DNA of 64,000 bases, taken from contig WOGZ01000027.1 in NCBI GenBank assembly GCA_009733775.1, positions 62,001 through 126,000 of the forward strand, read 5' to 3'. Shown in pieces: positions 21,193 to 32,365 of this stretch (position 1 is the first letter of the stretch; every line of letters begins with the position of its first letter). The notes beneath the pieces are model-generated. The model was not told the DNA's origin. It ran no database searches and was given only the letters and a program-made list of their open reading frames with translations. Source of the DNA: Alectoria sarmentosa (taxonomy: Eukaryota; Ascomycota; Lecanoromycetes; Lecanorales; Parmeliaceae). The position numbers and the translations under genes are program-made.

Positions 21193-21721
21193 ATGGCCGT
21201 CCGAGGTCTCGAGGGTACACTGCTGTCAATTCGCCCACTCGACAATAATCTCCGCAACTTGCCGTCTTTTCGGAAGCAGCCTGGCAGTGTACCTCATTTG
21301 ACTTCGGAGGTGGAAGGAATGCATCCCCAGCGAGGTACGTACTTTTCAGGACACAGTCACCCTTACTGCCTAGCCCTGCACGAACCCTGCTAACGTACGC
21401 ACAGGCTCATCATTCTTCCGCACCATTCGTAATCAGCCATCGGTCTTTTCGATTTTCGGCTACTACGACTCGTTTCCTGCTTTAATTCTGGTTCCCTTTG
21501 TTCGCATTTCGCACAATCAACTGTACCACTATCACCAACAACATTCGCCCTTGCTCGAGCATTGTACCACCACCAATCGTTTCAGCATTACCCAGCGATT
21601 GAGCGAACTGGCACTTTTCTCGACCCTTACCACACCCACGAATTCCCTTGCATCATCGATACATTCGCTATTCAAAAAGTCATTTCTCGGAGTTTGGTTA
21701 TAGAAAGAGCTGGAATTAGGG
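21193..21721 (+). CDS. Candidate spliced ORF of unknown function
   Basis: Two segments, 21193-21334 and 21405-21721, join through a 70-nt intron with donor GTACGT, a textbook GCTAACG branch site and acceptor CACAG. The join gives an open frame of 152 codons (begins MAVRGLEGTLLSIRPL, ends YRKSWN). The intron itself is convincing and indicates a transcript. The encoded sequence has no recognisable domain and an unremarkable composition, so it may equally be untranslated exon sequence downstream of the 32-codon ORF. Confidence 0.25.
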
Positions 21722-22773
21722 AGATACCACACATAGATCATTCGACTTCACAGTCATTGCATTGCCGGGGGGGGGGGAAACTGTACCATACTCAACATAG
21801 CGTTCTTTTTGCGGTGGAGGGATCATCTTGAGATTGGCATCGCTTGAGAGTTTCGGGGTATCATTTACGCTGTAGCGGGACTGATGGGGCATGCGGGGCT
21901 GGCACCAAGGAACTGGCCATGACTGTACATCAGTTTCGGCGCTGCAGTCATAGATATTTCTTGCTCATGCAATCGTCGCTTCAAACCTTCGAGATACGAG
22001 CTTGTTTGTATTCTGTACATGCAAACGTGGGGTACATACCATCTTGTGCTTTAATCATTCACTGACATCCTCCCACCATACCCTCTAGCCCCGAGCTCCA
22101 TGGCAATAGCCACGAAACAGGCATAGAATCGAAGAATACCGATAGGACAATAGTATCACAATCACTAGATCCGTAGGATTCTTATAGTGCCGCTAGACCA
22201 CGTTTGGCATGCATCATCATCTTCGCGGAGATATAATGATATGATAATATGATAATATAATAATATAATAACAATATAATAATACTTATTCCAGAGTGGA
22301 GTACACTAGGCATCCTCACTGCTCAGCATCGACAATCTCCATCTCGGCGGTCATGGAGTAGAGTACACCAGGCATCCTCGGCATTGGTATTGGCATTGGC
22401 ATTGGCATTGGCAATCTCATCCATCCATACAAAGCAAGTCCAACCAGGCCAGTCTAACCAGTCAAACCCCACAAACCAGATATCCCACGCGATTCCGCGA
22501 CACCGGTCCAAGTGCAAAAAAAAATATAATCTATTTTTGCTCCGCCTTGTCCTTGTCGAAACACTATTGTAGTAGTGCTCACTCCTGCTGCTCGCTGCTT
22601 GACTGCCGCAAATCCACAATTCCTACTTTACTTAACAAGTCTTCAGCATCCTGCGCTAAGCCCGGCTGTCTCTTTTTCCCTTCTTCTCAGCCGCGGACAA
22701 CTCCGTCTCATCGTCCTGGGCAAACCGTCATCTACGCCCTCTTATTCGTGTACCTGCATAAATCTTCTACAAA
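21722..22773. other. Intergenic with microsatellites upstream of the Rab gene
   Basis: No gene is supportable. It holds an AT-rich (ATAATAT)n-like tract at about 22230-22286, two copies of a GGAGTA…ACACNAGGCATCCTC word near 22297 and 22353, and a GGCATT hexamer repeat. The last part is a CT-rich leader of the Rab gene. Confidence 0.45.
22380..22413. repeat. GGCATT hexanucleotide microsatellite
   Basis: About five to six units of GGCATT or GGTATT in tandem, directly after a GCATCCTC word. It is a simple-sequence repeat in non-coding DNA. Confidence 0.85.
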
Positions 22774-23767
22774 ATGGCAGACTCGGCCGCTGCGCCACCC
22801 AAGCCCAGTAGTAGTGTCAAGCTTGTGCTGCTGGGGGAGGCGGCCGTTGGGAAGGTATGAGTCCTTTCACTCTGTTTGCCTCATCGTCACCTGCTGTTAC
22901 ACTACTGCAGTACTGAGATGGATATGGGGCTAACGGACCTGCTGCGCGTTCCAGTCATCCCTCGTCCTCCGCTTTGTCAATAATGATTTCCAAGAAAATA
23001 AAGAGCCTACCATCGGCGGTGCGTTGTACATCCTCAATGTGCCCCGGGATTCTGGCATCTGGCCGCGGCGCTCTCCTCCTGAGGCCGAGTTTCCGAACTC
23101 ATAGGCTACTCTCGATTTCCCAAACCCCCACTTTTGACTTTCAAGAGCGACGCTGATATTCCCATCTCTAGCTGCTTTCCTAACCCAAAAGTCCCACCTG
23201 CCCCACCGCACGATAAAATTTGAAATATGGGACACAGCTGGACAAGAGCGCTTCGCTTCGCTCGCTCCGATGTACTACCGCAACGCCCAATCCGCCCTCG
23301 TTGTATACGATCTCACCAAACCCACCTCACTCGTGAAAGCAAAACACTGGGTCGCCGAATTGCAACGGCAGGCGAGTCCCGGCATCGTGATCGCCTTGGT
23401 GGGCAACAAGCTGGACCTTACGAACGAGGACGCCGCGGCGTCGGCACAAATGAATACCGGTGAGGGGGGCGATGCCGAGAGCGGAGAGGCGGCTGAGGAG
23501 AGTGGCGATGCGAGGAAGATCAGTGCGAAGGAGGGGAGAGATTATGCGGAGGAAGAGGGGCTGTTGTTCTTTGAGACGAGTGCAAAGACCGGGGTGAATG
23601 TGCAAGAGGTGTTTACAGCTATTGCGAATGCGATTCCGGAGACGCAGATGAAAGGTGCCAAGGGCCCTGGAGCCGCGGGTGCTGGTACAGGGCAAACGGC
23701 TCTGGGTTCGGAGAGGGTGAATTTGAATCAGAGAGCGGAGGGTGCGAAGGAGGGTTGTGCTTGTTAG
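22774..23767 (+). CDS. VPS21: Rab5-family GTPase (Vps21/Ypt5-like), early endosome
   Basis: Three exons, 22774-22854, 22955-23018 and 23172-23767, encode 246 residues. Exon 1 ends inside the P-loop (LGEAAVGK/SSLVLRFV). Exon 2 holds the effector loop up to EPTIG/A, and exon 3 begins AFLTQ. The motifs in order are GEAAVGKSS (G1), the Thr of EPTIGA (G2), WDTAGQERF (G3), NKLD (G4) and ETSAKTG (G5). The AFLTQ and WDTAGQERFASLAPMYYRNA segments are specific to the Rab5 clade. The C-terminus is CAC, a double geranylgeranylation signal. Rab5 proteins recruit tethers and PI3-kinase for early endosome fusion. An acidic, Ala/Gly/Glu-rich insertion of about 30 residues lies between G4 and the SAKEGRDYAEE helix, making the protein longer than yeast Vps21 (about 210). 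Confidence 0.94.
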
Positions 23768-24422
23768 TACTGGGCAGGTGGGAAGGTGACGATGCAAAGA
23801 AGATGCAGTGGGTGTTTGGAGGAGTCGGGGAATCGGGGAGTTACTGTGTGATACTACGAGGGCACCTGAAAGCTTTCCTATTTTGTCCGAACCAAGAGTA
23901 ATATCCGAGATCTTTCGTTCTCCTTTGTGGACGTTTCACCATTTGCTGCGGGAAACCTTTTTCTAGGACAAGACCAGAAGGATCTGTATTCACCCCCATC
24001 ATTCACTACGTTTCCGACTCGAAATCAACGCTCCGAGTATGCTTCCGCATTGCTAGCCGAAGCTCTCCGACTTCAAAATCCATTTCTCAAACAATCGGGA
24101 ACACTGACTTCTATCTCACCCTGTCTTGGCTCGATCAGTCACGGCAACTCGTTCTTCTTCCCCTTTCCGAATGGCAACAATCATCCCTCATCGTCCATGT
24201 TCTCTTTCCTGGACGACCGCTGCCTCTCCGTCAAAGATGGAATTTTGCAGCCGTTCGTTCGCTGGCATGTTCAAACCTGCACTTCGCAGTGGGAATCCAA
24301 TCCAGATACACTCTTCCACTCCCTCCCCCCTCTTTGTCTCTGGCGTCAGCATGCTGGTGGCAATAAACCTTTTTGAGACCACCCTTTCTTCTCTCTCTCT
24401 CTCTCTTTCTTTCTCTCTCTCA

Positions 24423-24466
<44 letters not shown>

Positions 24467-25462
24467 GATCAAATCTCGGAAGCAAAAAATTGGGATTCCG
24501 CTCTCCCTCCATCCCGCATCCGATGAACATGCCACGATACAACGCCATTCATCTGCCTGCTCCTTCCTAACCCACCACCACCACCACCATCCATCCATCC
24601 CCCCTCCATGGAGTCTGACAGCACAGTCCTCACCATCCCATCCCACCGAAGCATCTCACAAAGCCGCAGCCGACCCTCCCTTTCCGAACAGATCGATTGT
24701 ACGAACCTGGAACCCTCGTCCCCGTGACCCGATTTTCCAGGAGCCGCGTGCTTGTCTCTTGCACCAATGAAGGGATTTTCGGCTCCAGCGGGCCTGTGAT
24801 GAGGGGCCAAGCTGGATCGATTCATTCATTTGACGGGAGTGGCCCGTGGTCTTGCGTTGTTGACCTCGCTAGCTGCGGTCTGTTTGGAGCCATGTTCTCG
24901 GGTGTTCCTGTTGAGGGTGGCAGGTCGGAGGAGGTCTTGCGGTGGGTTGTGATTGGGTGACTGAGTGAGCGGTGATGGATTCTGCGCTTCAATATTTGAT
25001 GAGGTGTTGGTCTGGTGGATTGGATGCTTGTTTTCAAATCGTTTTGACTGATATGGTCGAAGTATGAGTCGTGATCTTTGGGTCTGGTGCTATGTATGAG
25101 CTTTGCTTCTACGGCCCCTGGAGGAATCATTCACTGCGTGTGAAAAAAAGGAAAAAAATAGCTGAACGTGTATAGATTTCACGCCACATTCACAGCAATC
25201 ACATCTAAAAGAATTCTGATATATTTCCAAAGTTGATATTCCTCTATTGTACCCACGTAGTTGATAACCAATCTTCTCCATACGCCTGTCATGGGCACTG
25301 AGCTGCACTAGCGTCAGACATCTATCTATCCATCCAATGCCACAGACCCTGCCCAAGAAATTGCTTCATAAGATGCTACCCACCAGCGCCAACGCTTTGA
25401 AGATATTTACAACATGCTTATTCTCACTTTTCATATATTCGTATAATCCGAATTAGCAACAC
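23768..25462. other. Intergenic region between convergent genes with dinucleotide tracts
   Basis: About 1.7 kb between the Rab gene (+) and the Ca2+ ATPase (-). It contains a compound (CT)n(CA)n microsatellite and runs of CCACCA and CATCC. The long open frames seen around 23927-24770 overlap this simple sequence on both strands and carry no motifs, so I do not call them. Confidence 0.5.
24385..24463. repeat. Compound (CT)n(CA)n microsatellite
   Basis: A polypyrimidine CT tract of about 36 bp runs directly into an ACACAC tract of about 43 bp with one CC interruption. It is likely to be length-variable between isolates. Confidence 0.95.
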
Positions 25463-28400
25463 TCATGCAGTCGTAAGGGTGATAGGTGGAAGGGGAGAGG
25501 TTGGTGAAGAGAACTTTCCCGTGTTGATCCCGAGCCCAGACTCTTCATCTGCGCCTGTGCCGTCATCCGTGGCCCGCTTTTTGTGTAGACCTTTATTTGT
25601 CCGCTGCGTGAATCGCTTTAAGGCTCGCCAGGCTTGAGCGACAGGTCCGAAAAAGAAGGCTAAGACATTGAGTACTGGGCGTGCGATTGCAAGCCAGACC
25701 TTGCCAACCAAAGCGAAGACTGCTGCGGCATACCGATCGGGTATGTACCGTAGGACTATGGCCCACAAAAGGCATGGCAGCGCACATAGAATGCATATAG
25801 CCCACTGGGTACCGCCAATTCTCTTGATCTGGAAAGCGGCGCCACCAACGAAAATGATCGTGATCTGACCAGCAACCATGATAATATTAATAATAATAAA
25901 GAACGCGTTGCGGTGGACACCTTCAAAGATGTTCAGCTTGTTGTCGAGGCGGCGGTTGTTGAATTCATTAAAAATCTGCATCCAGACAAAGGTGTTGAAT
26001 ACGATCGTATCCAACTCGGTCTGGAGGAGAGAATCGTTTTTCGAGTATCCTAGAATCGAAGAGCCGGCGAAGTAGAGAACAAATGTAACGACTAATTGAT
26101 AGATCGCTTGGCCAGTGATCATCTTCCACATATTAATTGTGATTAGGGCCGCACGTTTGGGCGTGGGCTTGCGGTCCAGGATCTTCTCAGTCGGTGCATC
26201 GGTTGCGAGGGCAAGGGCGGCGAAGGTATCCATAATGAGGTTCACCCACAAGAGCTGAACGGCCGAGAGGACCGAGTGCATGTCTGGGGATGAAACAGCA
26301 GAAACGAAGGCCAGAACCACAGCCGTGATGTTGACTGTAATCTGGAATTGTAAGAATTTAGCAACTGCGTCGTTGACTGAACGTCCCCACATGATGGCTT
26401 TGACGATGCTGGAGAAATTGTCATCCATGAGAATGATGGCACTGGCTTCTTTGGCAACTTCTGTGCCGGCTATACCCATGGAGAAGCCAACGTCTGCAGT
26501 TTTCAAAGCTGGTCCATCATTAGTACCGTCACCAGTAACTGCTACAGTCTCGCCGAGATGCTTGAGGCGCGCGACAAGGATGCGTTTGTCCTCTGGTGAA
26601 GAGCGAGCAAGGACTTCAAGACACGGTATGACTTCGTCCATTTTCTCGTCAGACATTCGGCGGAAATCAGGTCCTTGTATGATAAGACCATCAGGCGTCT
26701 TGATACCGCATTCTATAGCAATTGCACTGGCTGTCGTAACATTGTCGCCAGTAACCATCCGGATCTTGACTCCAGCATCCTGGCATTGCTTCACTGCCTT
26801 TGCGACACCGTCTCTTAGAGGATCCTGGATGCCAACGACAGCAAGGAGTGTCATATCGCAGAATATGTCCTCGAACAGAACGACTTTCCTGTCCTCATCT
26901 GAGGTACGGGCACCAAGTGGCGGCCACTGCTGGAAATCCTTATAGAGCATAGCAATAGTCCGTAGTGATTTTCGGCCGAATTCATCTATACTTGCAGAAA
27001 CTCGAGCTCTGGAGGAGTCTGTGAGGGCGCATTGATGAAGAGCTTCTCCGGCTAAATCGACCAATTCTAAGGTCGCTTTTTCGAGAAGTATTTCGGCAGC
27101 GCCTTTGACCAGCAGGCGGTAAGTACCTGACGCAAGTCGAATCACCACGCCCATGCACTTGCGATCCGAGTCGAAAGGTATGAGCTGCACAACTTCAACG
27201 CCATTCCTTTCTTCAGCCACTGGTCCCATTCCAAGTTGCTCCTTAGCCATTGTAAGTATTGCGGTCTCTGTCTTGGAGCCAATGAAAGTATTCTTCCCAT
27301 TCTCCTCTCCCTCGAAAGCGGTAGAGTTGATCGCGCATGACTGCAGAAAAAGTTCCTTTACAATCAAGGACAGACGATCGAACACGGCGGGAAATGTAAT
27401 GACTTTGCGTTCTCCATCCCTGAGGTCTCCCTCTCTGGCGAATTCGACTTTGGAACCCATGATACCAACGACCACTGTCATCTTGTTCTGTGTAAGCGTA
27501 CCAGTCTTGTCTGAGCAGATCGTTGTAGCATTGCCCATGGTTTCGCAAGCCCGCAGATGGCGTACCAGATTGTTCTCCTTGAGCATCTTCTTGGTAGCGA
27601 ATGATAAAGCAAGTGTGACCGCCACGGGAAGGCCCTCTGGTACCGCTACGACAATGATCGTGATAGCAACGATGAGAATGTCTAGAAAGTTCGAACCTTT
27701 CATAGCAGGAGTATTAGTATTCCCAGGAAGTCCGGCAAGAAACCGTATGAGCAGAATGAAGAAAAGGAATCCAGCTGCTGCGGTCCCTAGGTATCCAATC
27801 CAATTGGCCATGTTCGCAAGTTTGACTTGTAGCGGGGTGTCTTCGTTCTCGATCTGCAAGCCGACCATGACTTTACCAAAACTGCTGTTGACGCCGACCG
27901 AGGTGACTAGATAGGTTCCAACACCTTCAAGAACTTTGCTGCCGGAGATGATGAATGGATCCAACTTCGAAGTGGCGGTCCCTTCTTCGATGCGGTTCCA
28001 GACTTCTTGTCCTCCAGTCTTCTTCATTGCGTCTGATTCCCCGGTAGCTGAAGACTCGTCGCATCGGATGGCATGACCGTTGATTAAAATGCCGTCTGCC
28101 GGGATGGAATCGCCTGATTCCAGATGGAGGACATCGCCGACCATTACATCAAAGACCGAAATCAGGACCGATTTACCAGACCGGATTGCTTTCACCTGTC
28201 GGTCCTCTTTTTTCTCATTGAGCGCCACGAATTGTTTCTCTCTTCGGTAATCGTTCAAGCCGGTGACGAGCACCACTATAACAACGGCAACTTCGATCGC
28301 CAACCCTTCGACCCAGTCCAGCGATGGACCTTGCCCAGGAGCTGGTGTTTGACCGACGGCTTCGTAAATACCGAGAGCGAGCGAAATGACCGCCGCGATA

Positions 28401-29194
28401 GTAAGAATTATCAGGACTCTGTCATTGAAGGCGTTCCAAAACAGTTTCCATATACTCAGAGACTTCTTCGTTGGTAGTCGATTGTTGTTGAAGATTCGTA
28501 TTCGGTCATGGTATTGGCCTTTGACTGCATGATCCGTCACCTTCCCATCCTGCGCAATAATTGTTCCCACGCCTGGGGGTTTCTTAGTTCTTGCACACCG
28601 AGTCGCCTCTTCAAAACTGACCCTTTCTGATATTGCTACCTCATCAACGCTCAAGCCACCTGCCAAATCTGTCTGTAGGCCTCGCTCCAATCCTCTGAGA
28701 CCTCCCAATACTCTGTATACGGCCAGGGACTTTGGATTGAGGGTCTTGTTCAGTTGACCTGGCGAAAAAGCGAATGGGTTATTGGCCACTTCAAAATCTT
28801 TCTCCTCGATTTTGTCGGGTTTCAAGGCTTCTTCGGGACTCAAGTCGTCCCCTTCGAATCTTGACCGTATTGTCTGAACATCGGAATTCTCTCTCGACCT
28901 CGCGGTCTCTGTTGAGTTAAAAGAGGTCGCCCTCGATCTTGCGGTTTCCGCCTCGGAATTGAAAGAGTCTGCTCTTGATCGTAATGTGCTACCACCAAAG
29001 GAACGTGACGGCGACGGAGGTACTTGGAGAGACAGGGATATCTCTGTAGTAGAGTCCTCCGAATCAGGGCTTGTTGTAGGAACCCCATGGCGTAACGGCT
29101 GCGACATGTCAGTGCAGTCACTTGGTAGATCGGCACATTGACTGACTGTTGTATGTGTAAAAATTGGAGGTACGAGTAATCTATTAGAAGTCAT
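25463..29194 (-). CDS. PMC1: PMCA-type Ca2+-transporting P-type ATPase (PMC1-like)
   Basis: An uninterrupted frame of 1243 codons from Met 29194 (MTSNRLLVPPIF). The frame stays open 49 codons further upstream, but that part reads like leader. The motifs are all intact: the actuator CDESSATGESD, the transmembrane-4 PEGL motif AVPEGLPVAVTLALSFATKK, the phosphorylated Asp in CSDKTGTLTQNKM (about residue 562), the nucleotide-binding KGAAEILLEKA and the hinge VAVTGDGTNDGPALKTADVG (about 885-900). The N-terminal 150 residues are Ser-rich with repeated RSRA/TSFNSE blocks. Proteins of this class pump Ca2+ out of the cytosol into the vacuole (yeast Pmc1) or across the plasma membrane and are typically induced through calcineurin. 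The order of membrane segments, two before the actuator domain and the rest after it, is as expected. The lack of introns over 3.7 kb is notable but plausible. Confidence 0.95.
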   Translation of the reverse strand: MTSNRLLVPPIFTHTTVSQCADLPSDCTDMSQPLRHGVPTTSPDSEDSTTEISLSLQVPPSPSRSFGGSTLRSRADSFNSEAETARSRATSFNSTETARSRENSDVQTIRSRFEGDDLSPEEALKPDKIEEKDFEVANNPFAFSPGQLNKTLNPKSLAVYRVLGGLRGLERGLQTDLAGGLSVDEVAISERVSFEEATRCARTKKPPGVGTIIAQDGKVTDHAVKGQYHDRIRIFNNNRLPTKKSLSIWKLFWNAFNDRVLIILTIAAVISLALGIYEAVGQTPAPGQGPSLDWVEGLAIEVAVVIVVLVTGLNDYRREKQFVALNEKKEDRQVKAIRSGKSVLISVFDVMVGDVLHLESGDSIPADGILINGHAIRCDESSATGESDAMKKTGGQEVWNRIEEGTATSKLDPFIISGSKVLEGVGTYLVTSVGVNSSFGKVMVGLQIENEDTPLQVKLANMANWIGYLGTAAAGFLFFILLIRFLAGLPGNTNTPAMKGSNFLDILIVAITIIVVAVPEGLPVAVTLALSFATKKMLKENNLVRHLRACETMGNATTICSDKTGTLTQNKMTVVVGIMGSKVEFAREGDLRDGERKVITFPAVFDRLSLIVKELFLQSCAINSTAFEGEENGKNTFIGSKTETAILTMAKEQLGMGPVAEERNGVEVVQLIPFDSDRKCMGVVIRLASGTYRLLVKGAAEILLEKATLELVDLAGEALHQCALTDSSRARVSASIDEFGRKSLRTIAMLYKDFQQWPPLGARTSDEDRKVVLFEDIFCDMTLLAVVGIQDPLRDGVAKAVKQCQDAGVKIRMVTGDNVTTASAIAIECGIKTPDGLIIQGPDFRRMSDEKMDEVIPCLEVLARSSPEDKRILVARLKHLGETVAVTGDGTNDGPALKTADVGFSMGIAGTEVAKEASAIILMDDNFSSIVKAIMWGRSVNDAVAKFLQFQITVNITAVVLAFVSAVSSPDMHSVLSAVQLLWVNLIMDTFAALALATDAPTEKILDRKPTPKRAALITINMWKMITGQAIYQLVVTFVLYFAGSSILGYSKNDSLLQTELDTIVFNTFVWMQIFNEFNNRRLDNKLNIFEGVHRNAFFIIINIIMVAGQITIIFVGGAAFQIKRIGGTQWAICILCALPCLLWAIVLRYIPDRYAAAVFALVGKVWLAIARPVLNVLAFFFGPVAQAWRALKRFTQRTNKGLHKKRATDDGTGADEESGLGINTGKFSSPTSPLPPITLTTA

Positions 29195-30541
29195 GTTGTA
29201 CTTTGAAGAGTAAAATGAAAAGTGCGTCTCTTGAAAGGACCGTGTGCTGTGCAAAGCCGCAAAAGCTGACGGAAGCTGATGAAGGAAGGTAAGGCCATGC
29301 GGAGTAGGCGAATGCCTTGTATACAGTGCCCGGGGGGGCAAAAGGGGTGGACGCAGTGGTCACTGGTCTTTCATGCGGTCGCCAAGAAGTGGGCTGTGCA
29401 AGTGCAATTGCCTCCTGAGGATCGGCAGCCCAACCCCACAGCGCGCAGATATGTCTTCCATGCCAAGACTCCAAGATGACCATAGCCTTGCCATCATCAG
29501 CATGGGCTCAGACAGCAAAATTGAGGCGCCCGGAGTCTCTTTGGTGGAAATGGTCCAGAGAGAAGATTTGAAACGCCTCTCCTCTCCTTCTCCAGTCCCC
29601 ACTCTGCAGCCGCCGATGCTAAGAAGAGCGCTAATACAAGATCCTTGTCGAGTGCAGCCGGTAGAACTGATTACTTTACTGTAGAGTGTAGAAGAATTGT
29701 GGTTGAACTCCACACCTTAAAGTACTCAAGTACTTACTTAGCCCCCAATCTTTGCATCTGCCTAAGCGCACAACCTGTGAGTGGCTTTTTTTTTCTTTTT
29801 TGAATACGCCAAGACTTTTCTATTGACAGGAGGGCATTAATCCGCAGACACTTTGCAGCATCCGACGCACCAATCTTTTGCCTGTCATAGTCAAGGAGAG
29901 ACATTGAGAGGCAGTGCGATTCTTCCAGTGGGGAAAGTACAGCATCTGCCCTTCTACCTACATATCTCTTACGCGGCATCAGGCAGATTTCACCAGAGAC
30001 AGAGACGGAGACAGCGCATTACAGACTTGGCAGCGGACGACCTTCCTTGACGCTCCGGAGACAACGTAATCATGCCTCTGAGCCACCATATCTGTCGCCG
30101 CTCCTCGGCTGGCTGATCTCGGGCTTCCATCGACATCGAGTTCGTGGGCGCAGTCGCTTGGCATTATGGATTAGGGGCCGCTTTCGGAGGGTCCCTCGTC
30201 GGGATGGATCACGCTTTTGATGACTTCCGTGGAGCTTGGAGCAAGTGGGATAGAAGGCTGCGGCGCCACAGGCCTATGGCTATGCGAAAGCGCCTTCTTC
30301 TCCAGAATTCGGCAATCACCTAAGTAACCATTCCCGCGACACTAGTACATATCGTCTCGTCTCCCAGAATTTTAGTTTTTGAGGGAGTTGGCTGTGACAG
30401 CTTGGTCCAACTCCATCCTTTGCTTTTCGAAGTACCGCGATGCTAAGATTCTGAATCATGGCTTGTTCCGGCAGCCGCTCAGCATACATAGATGCCCGTG
30501 CCAAGACGAAATGGAGTCCTCCTTCGAAAGCATGATACGTC
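29195..30541. other. Intergenic, Ca2+ ATPase promoter and downstream of aldolase pseudogene
   Basis: About 1.3 kb with no supportable gene. The ATPase frame extends to 29341 without family similarity. The remainder shows only short frames on both strands and an A/T run near 29790. Confidence 0.5.
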
Positions 30542-31603
30542 TCAACGTTCTACGTTGATCTCGTAAAAGACCGCGTCAGTACGACCTTTACTCAAACCAG
30601 GCGATTTCTTTCTCTGTCGCCTCCACAACTCATCCTCAATATCTCTCATTTCCTTCAACTTCTCTACCAGGCTCTCCACCTCTACTTTGCCGACCATCCG
30701 CAAAGGTCCTCTCGCATGACCTCCCAGAACCAAAGAAACTCCACAGCGCTGCTTTCGTCCCCGGTACCCTTTTCCTTGTTGACCAACCTCCCCTACTGAT
30801 AACTTCTTGCAATTTCACCGCCTCCTCCATCTTACCCTCCGTCCAAAGATTCCATACCTTTACCACGATCTTGGGCAACATGTTCGTCTCTTCACGTTCG
30901 TCTCTTCACTCACCATGCCACTGCAGCCACTAGACCACGTTTGCACGGTGCAATCAGCCATACCTCCGAAGGCCATAAAGCCGCTCCTTTTCTTCTTCGA
31001 CGTCCACTTATCCGTCGTTCTTGCCGCCCTCGTCAACTTGCCCGTGTTCCCACACATTAACTTCGTCCCGACGATGTTCTCATCTTGTGCCATGCGAATG
31101 ATGAAATCAGAATCCATATCAATCCCTGCCACCGCGCCCGGGTAATTATGAAGTAAGATCGGCACTGGACTTTCGTCTACAACGGCCACAAAGTACTCCT
31201 CCGATCTACTCTCATCGATTGCAGTCCGATAGTTCCTGGGGGGAAGGCACAATCAGTACGTATTCTACCCCGGTCTCTGCTACCTCTCTGCACAATTCAA
31301 GAGATCCGCGAACAGATTGCTCCGTTGTTCCGCCGCTTTGCATATCATGGGGACGTCTGTGTAGGCAGCTTCGTCGAGTGCTTGTCTAGTCATGCGGGCC
31401 ATGGCGGCCTTTTCGGATCGAGAGAATTGGACTGCTTTTTGAATCGAACCGAGGGTGATGAGGCCAACAAGGCCAGCGCGGGTAAGCCGGACGGAATGTT
31501 TGGCTATGGTTGTCAGGTCGAGGTCCTCATTTGTAGGATGGAAAAGGGTGAGGGTGGGACAGTAGATACCCAGACGGAGGGGCGTGGGTGATTTTGTGGC
31601 CAT
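30542..31603 (-). pseudogene. Frameshifted DHDPS-family aldolase
   Basis: The frame starting at 31603 (MATKSPTPLRLGIYCPTLTL) belongs to the dihydrodipicolinate synthase/aldolase superfamily and runs to an early stop near 31281. Similarity then continues in a second frame (VAETGVEYVLIVPSP), in a third from about 31230 (PRNYRTAIDESRSEEYFVAV, ILLHNYPGAVAGIDMDSDFI, NIVGTKLMCGNTGKL), in another after about 30880 (LPKIVVKVWNLWTEGK, PGTKAALWSFFG) and finally near 30715 (GGHARGPLRMVGKVEVE). At least four frame changes are needed. One is explained by a 14-bp tandem duplication (GTGAAGAGACGAAC twice, about 30890-30917). The conserved Tyr in HNYPGAVAG and the Schiff-base Lys region VGTKLMCGNTGK are still readable. 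The gene is almost certainly dead, although assembly errors could explain single-base shifts. It diverges from the oxidoreductase at 32366, which suggests a former two-gene catabolic unit. Confidence 0.82.
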
Positions 31604-32365
31604 TGTGTGGGTGGCTAGGACTGAGGTTGGAGGGAGATATCGAAGGTAGAATGTCGAAAGGAAGTCATTTTGGGCATAACGAGTTCGAGTATATCAAGAT
31701 GAGTGCGTGAGTGCATTCCAGATTTACGTAGGGTCCCCCGCCAATGTCATAGCGGGGGCACTCAGCATTAAGTACTTCAGGCTAAGGTGGTAATTGATCC
31801 AACGTTCGTACGGACGCCGTCTCTCCGGCATGTCAATACTCGTCAGTCCTCTCCAGAGTATCCTGACGATATCCAAAATCTAGGAATACGGACAAACCTA
31901 AGTACGGTTGTGGAAAACGGAGATTTGGCGCTTTATCTAGCCAAGTGTTCCAACTTCCGCCCTGGGTTTCCCCACGTACGTGTGTGCTTTCGCGAGAAAA
32001 AAAGGGGGGTAAACTAGGTACACTAGCCCTGGTTAGGGTGGGAGTTGTTCCCCACTCGGCCAGCCGCCAGAGTGGTCTTGTTCCGCCCCGGGTAAAGGTA
32101 GACTCAACAGGGGACCAGACTAGTATCGCTGCTACACAGAGCACTCTACTTACTGACAAAAGAAAAGAAAAACAAACAAATCGACGGATAATGGCCTCCC
32201 CTTACACTGATGAGTCCATGAATTCCCTCTGTTTGGTTCTATCATCTCCCCCAAGGTACGGTGAATAGCTATCATTGTCGAACAATTGATTTTTCCTTCT
32301 CTGGTTAAAAATTCATCCTTGTGTTGCTATTTGCAATTTGGTTTCCCTCTCGCTATTTTACCATC
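31604..32365. promoter_or_regulatory. Divergent intergenic region, aldolase pseudogene / oxidoreductase
   Basis: A 762-bp space between opposing starts. It would hold both promoters of the former gene pair. I see no distinct operator. Confidence 0.4.

Noticed and set aside
23927..24825. Long frames across the (CT)n(CA)n region
   Set aside because: They are open because of simple sequence. His/Thr and Ser/Leu runs come from the microsatellite.
31231..31278. Possible 48-nt intron in the aldolase gene (GTAGCA…CCCAG)
   Set aside because: Splicing would restore frame locally, but the segment itself encodes family-conserved residues (VAETGVEYVLIVPSP), so frameshifts explain it better. Other breaks remain further on.
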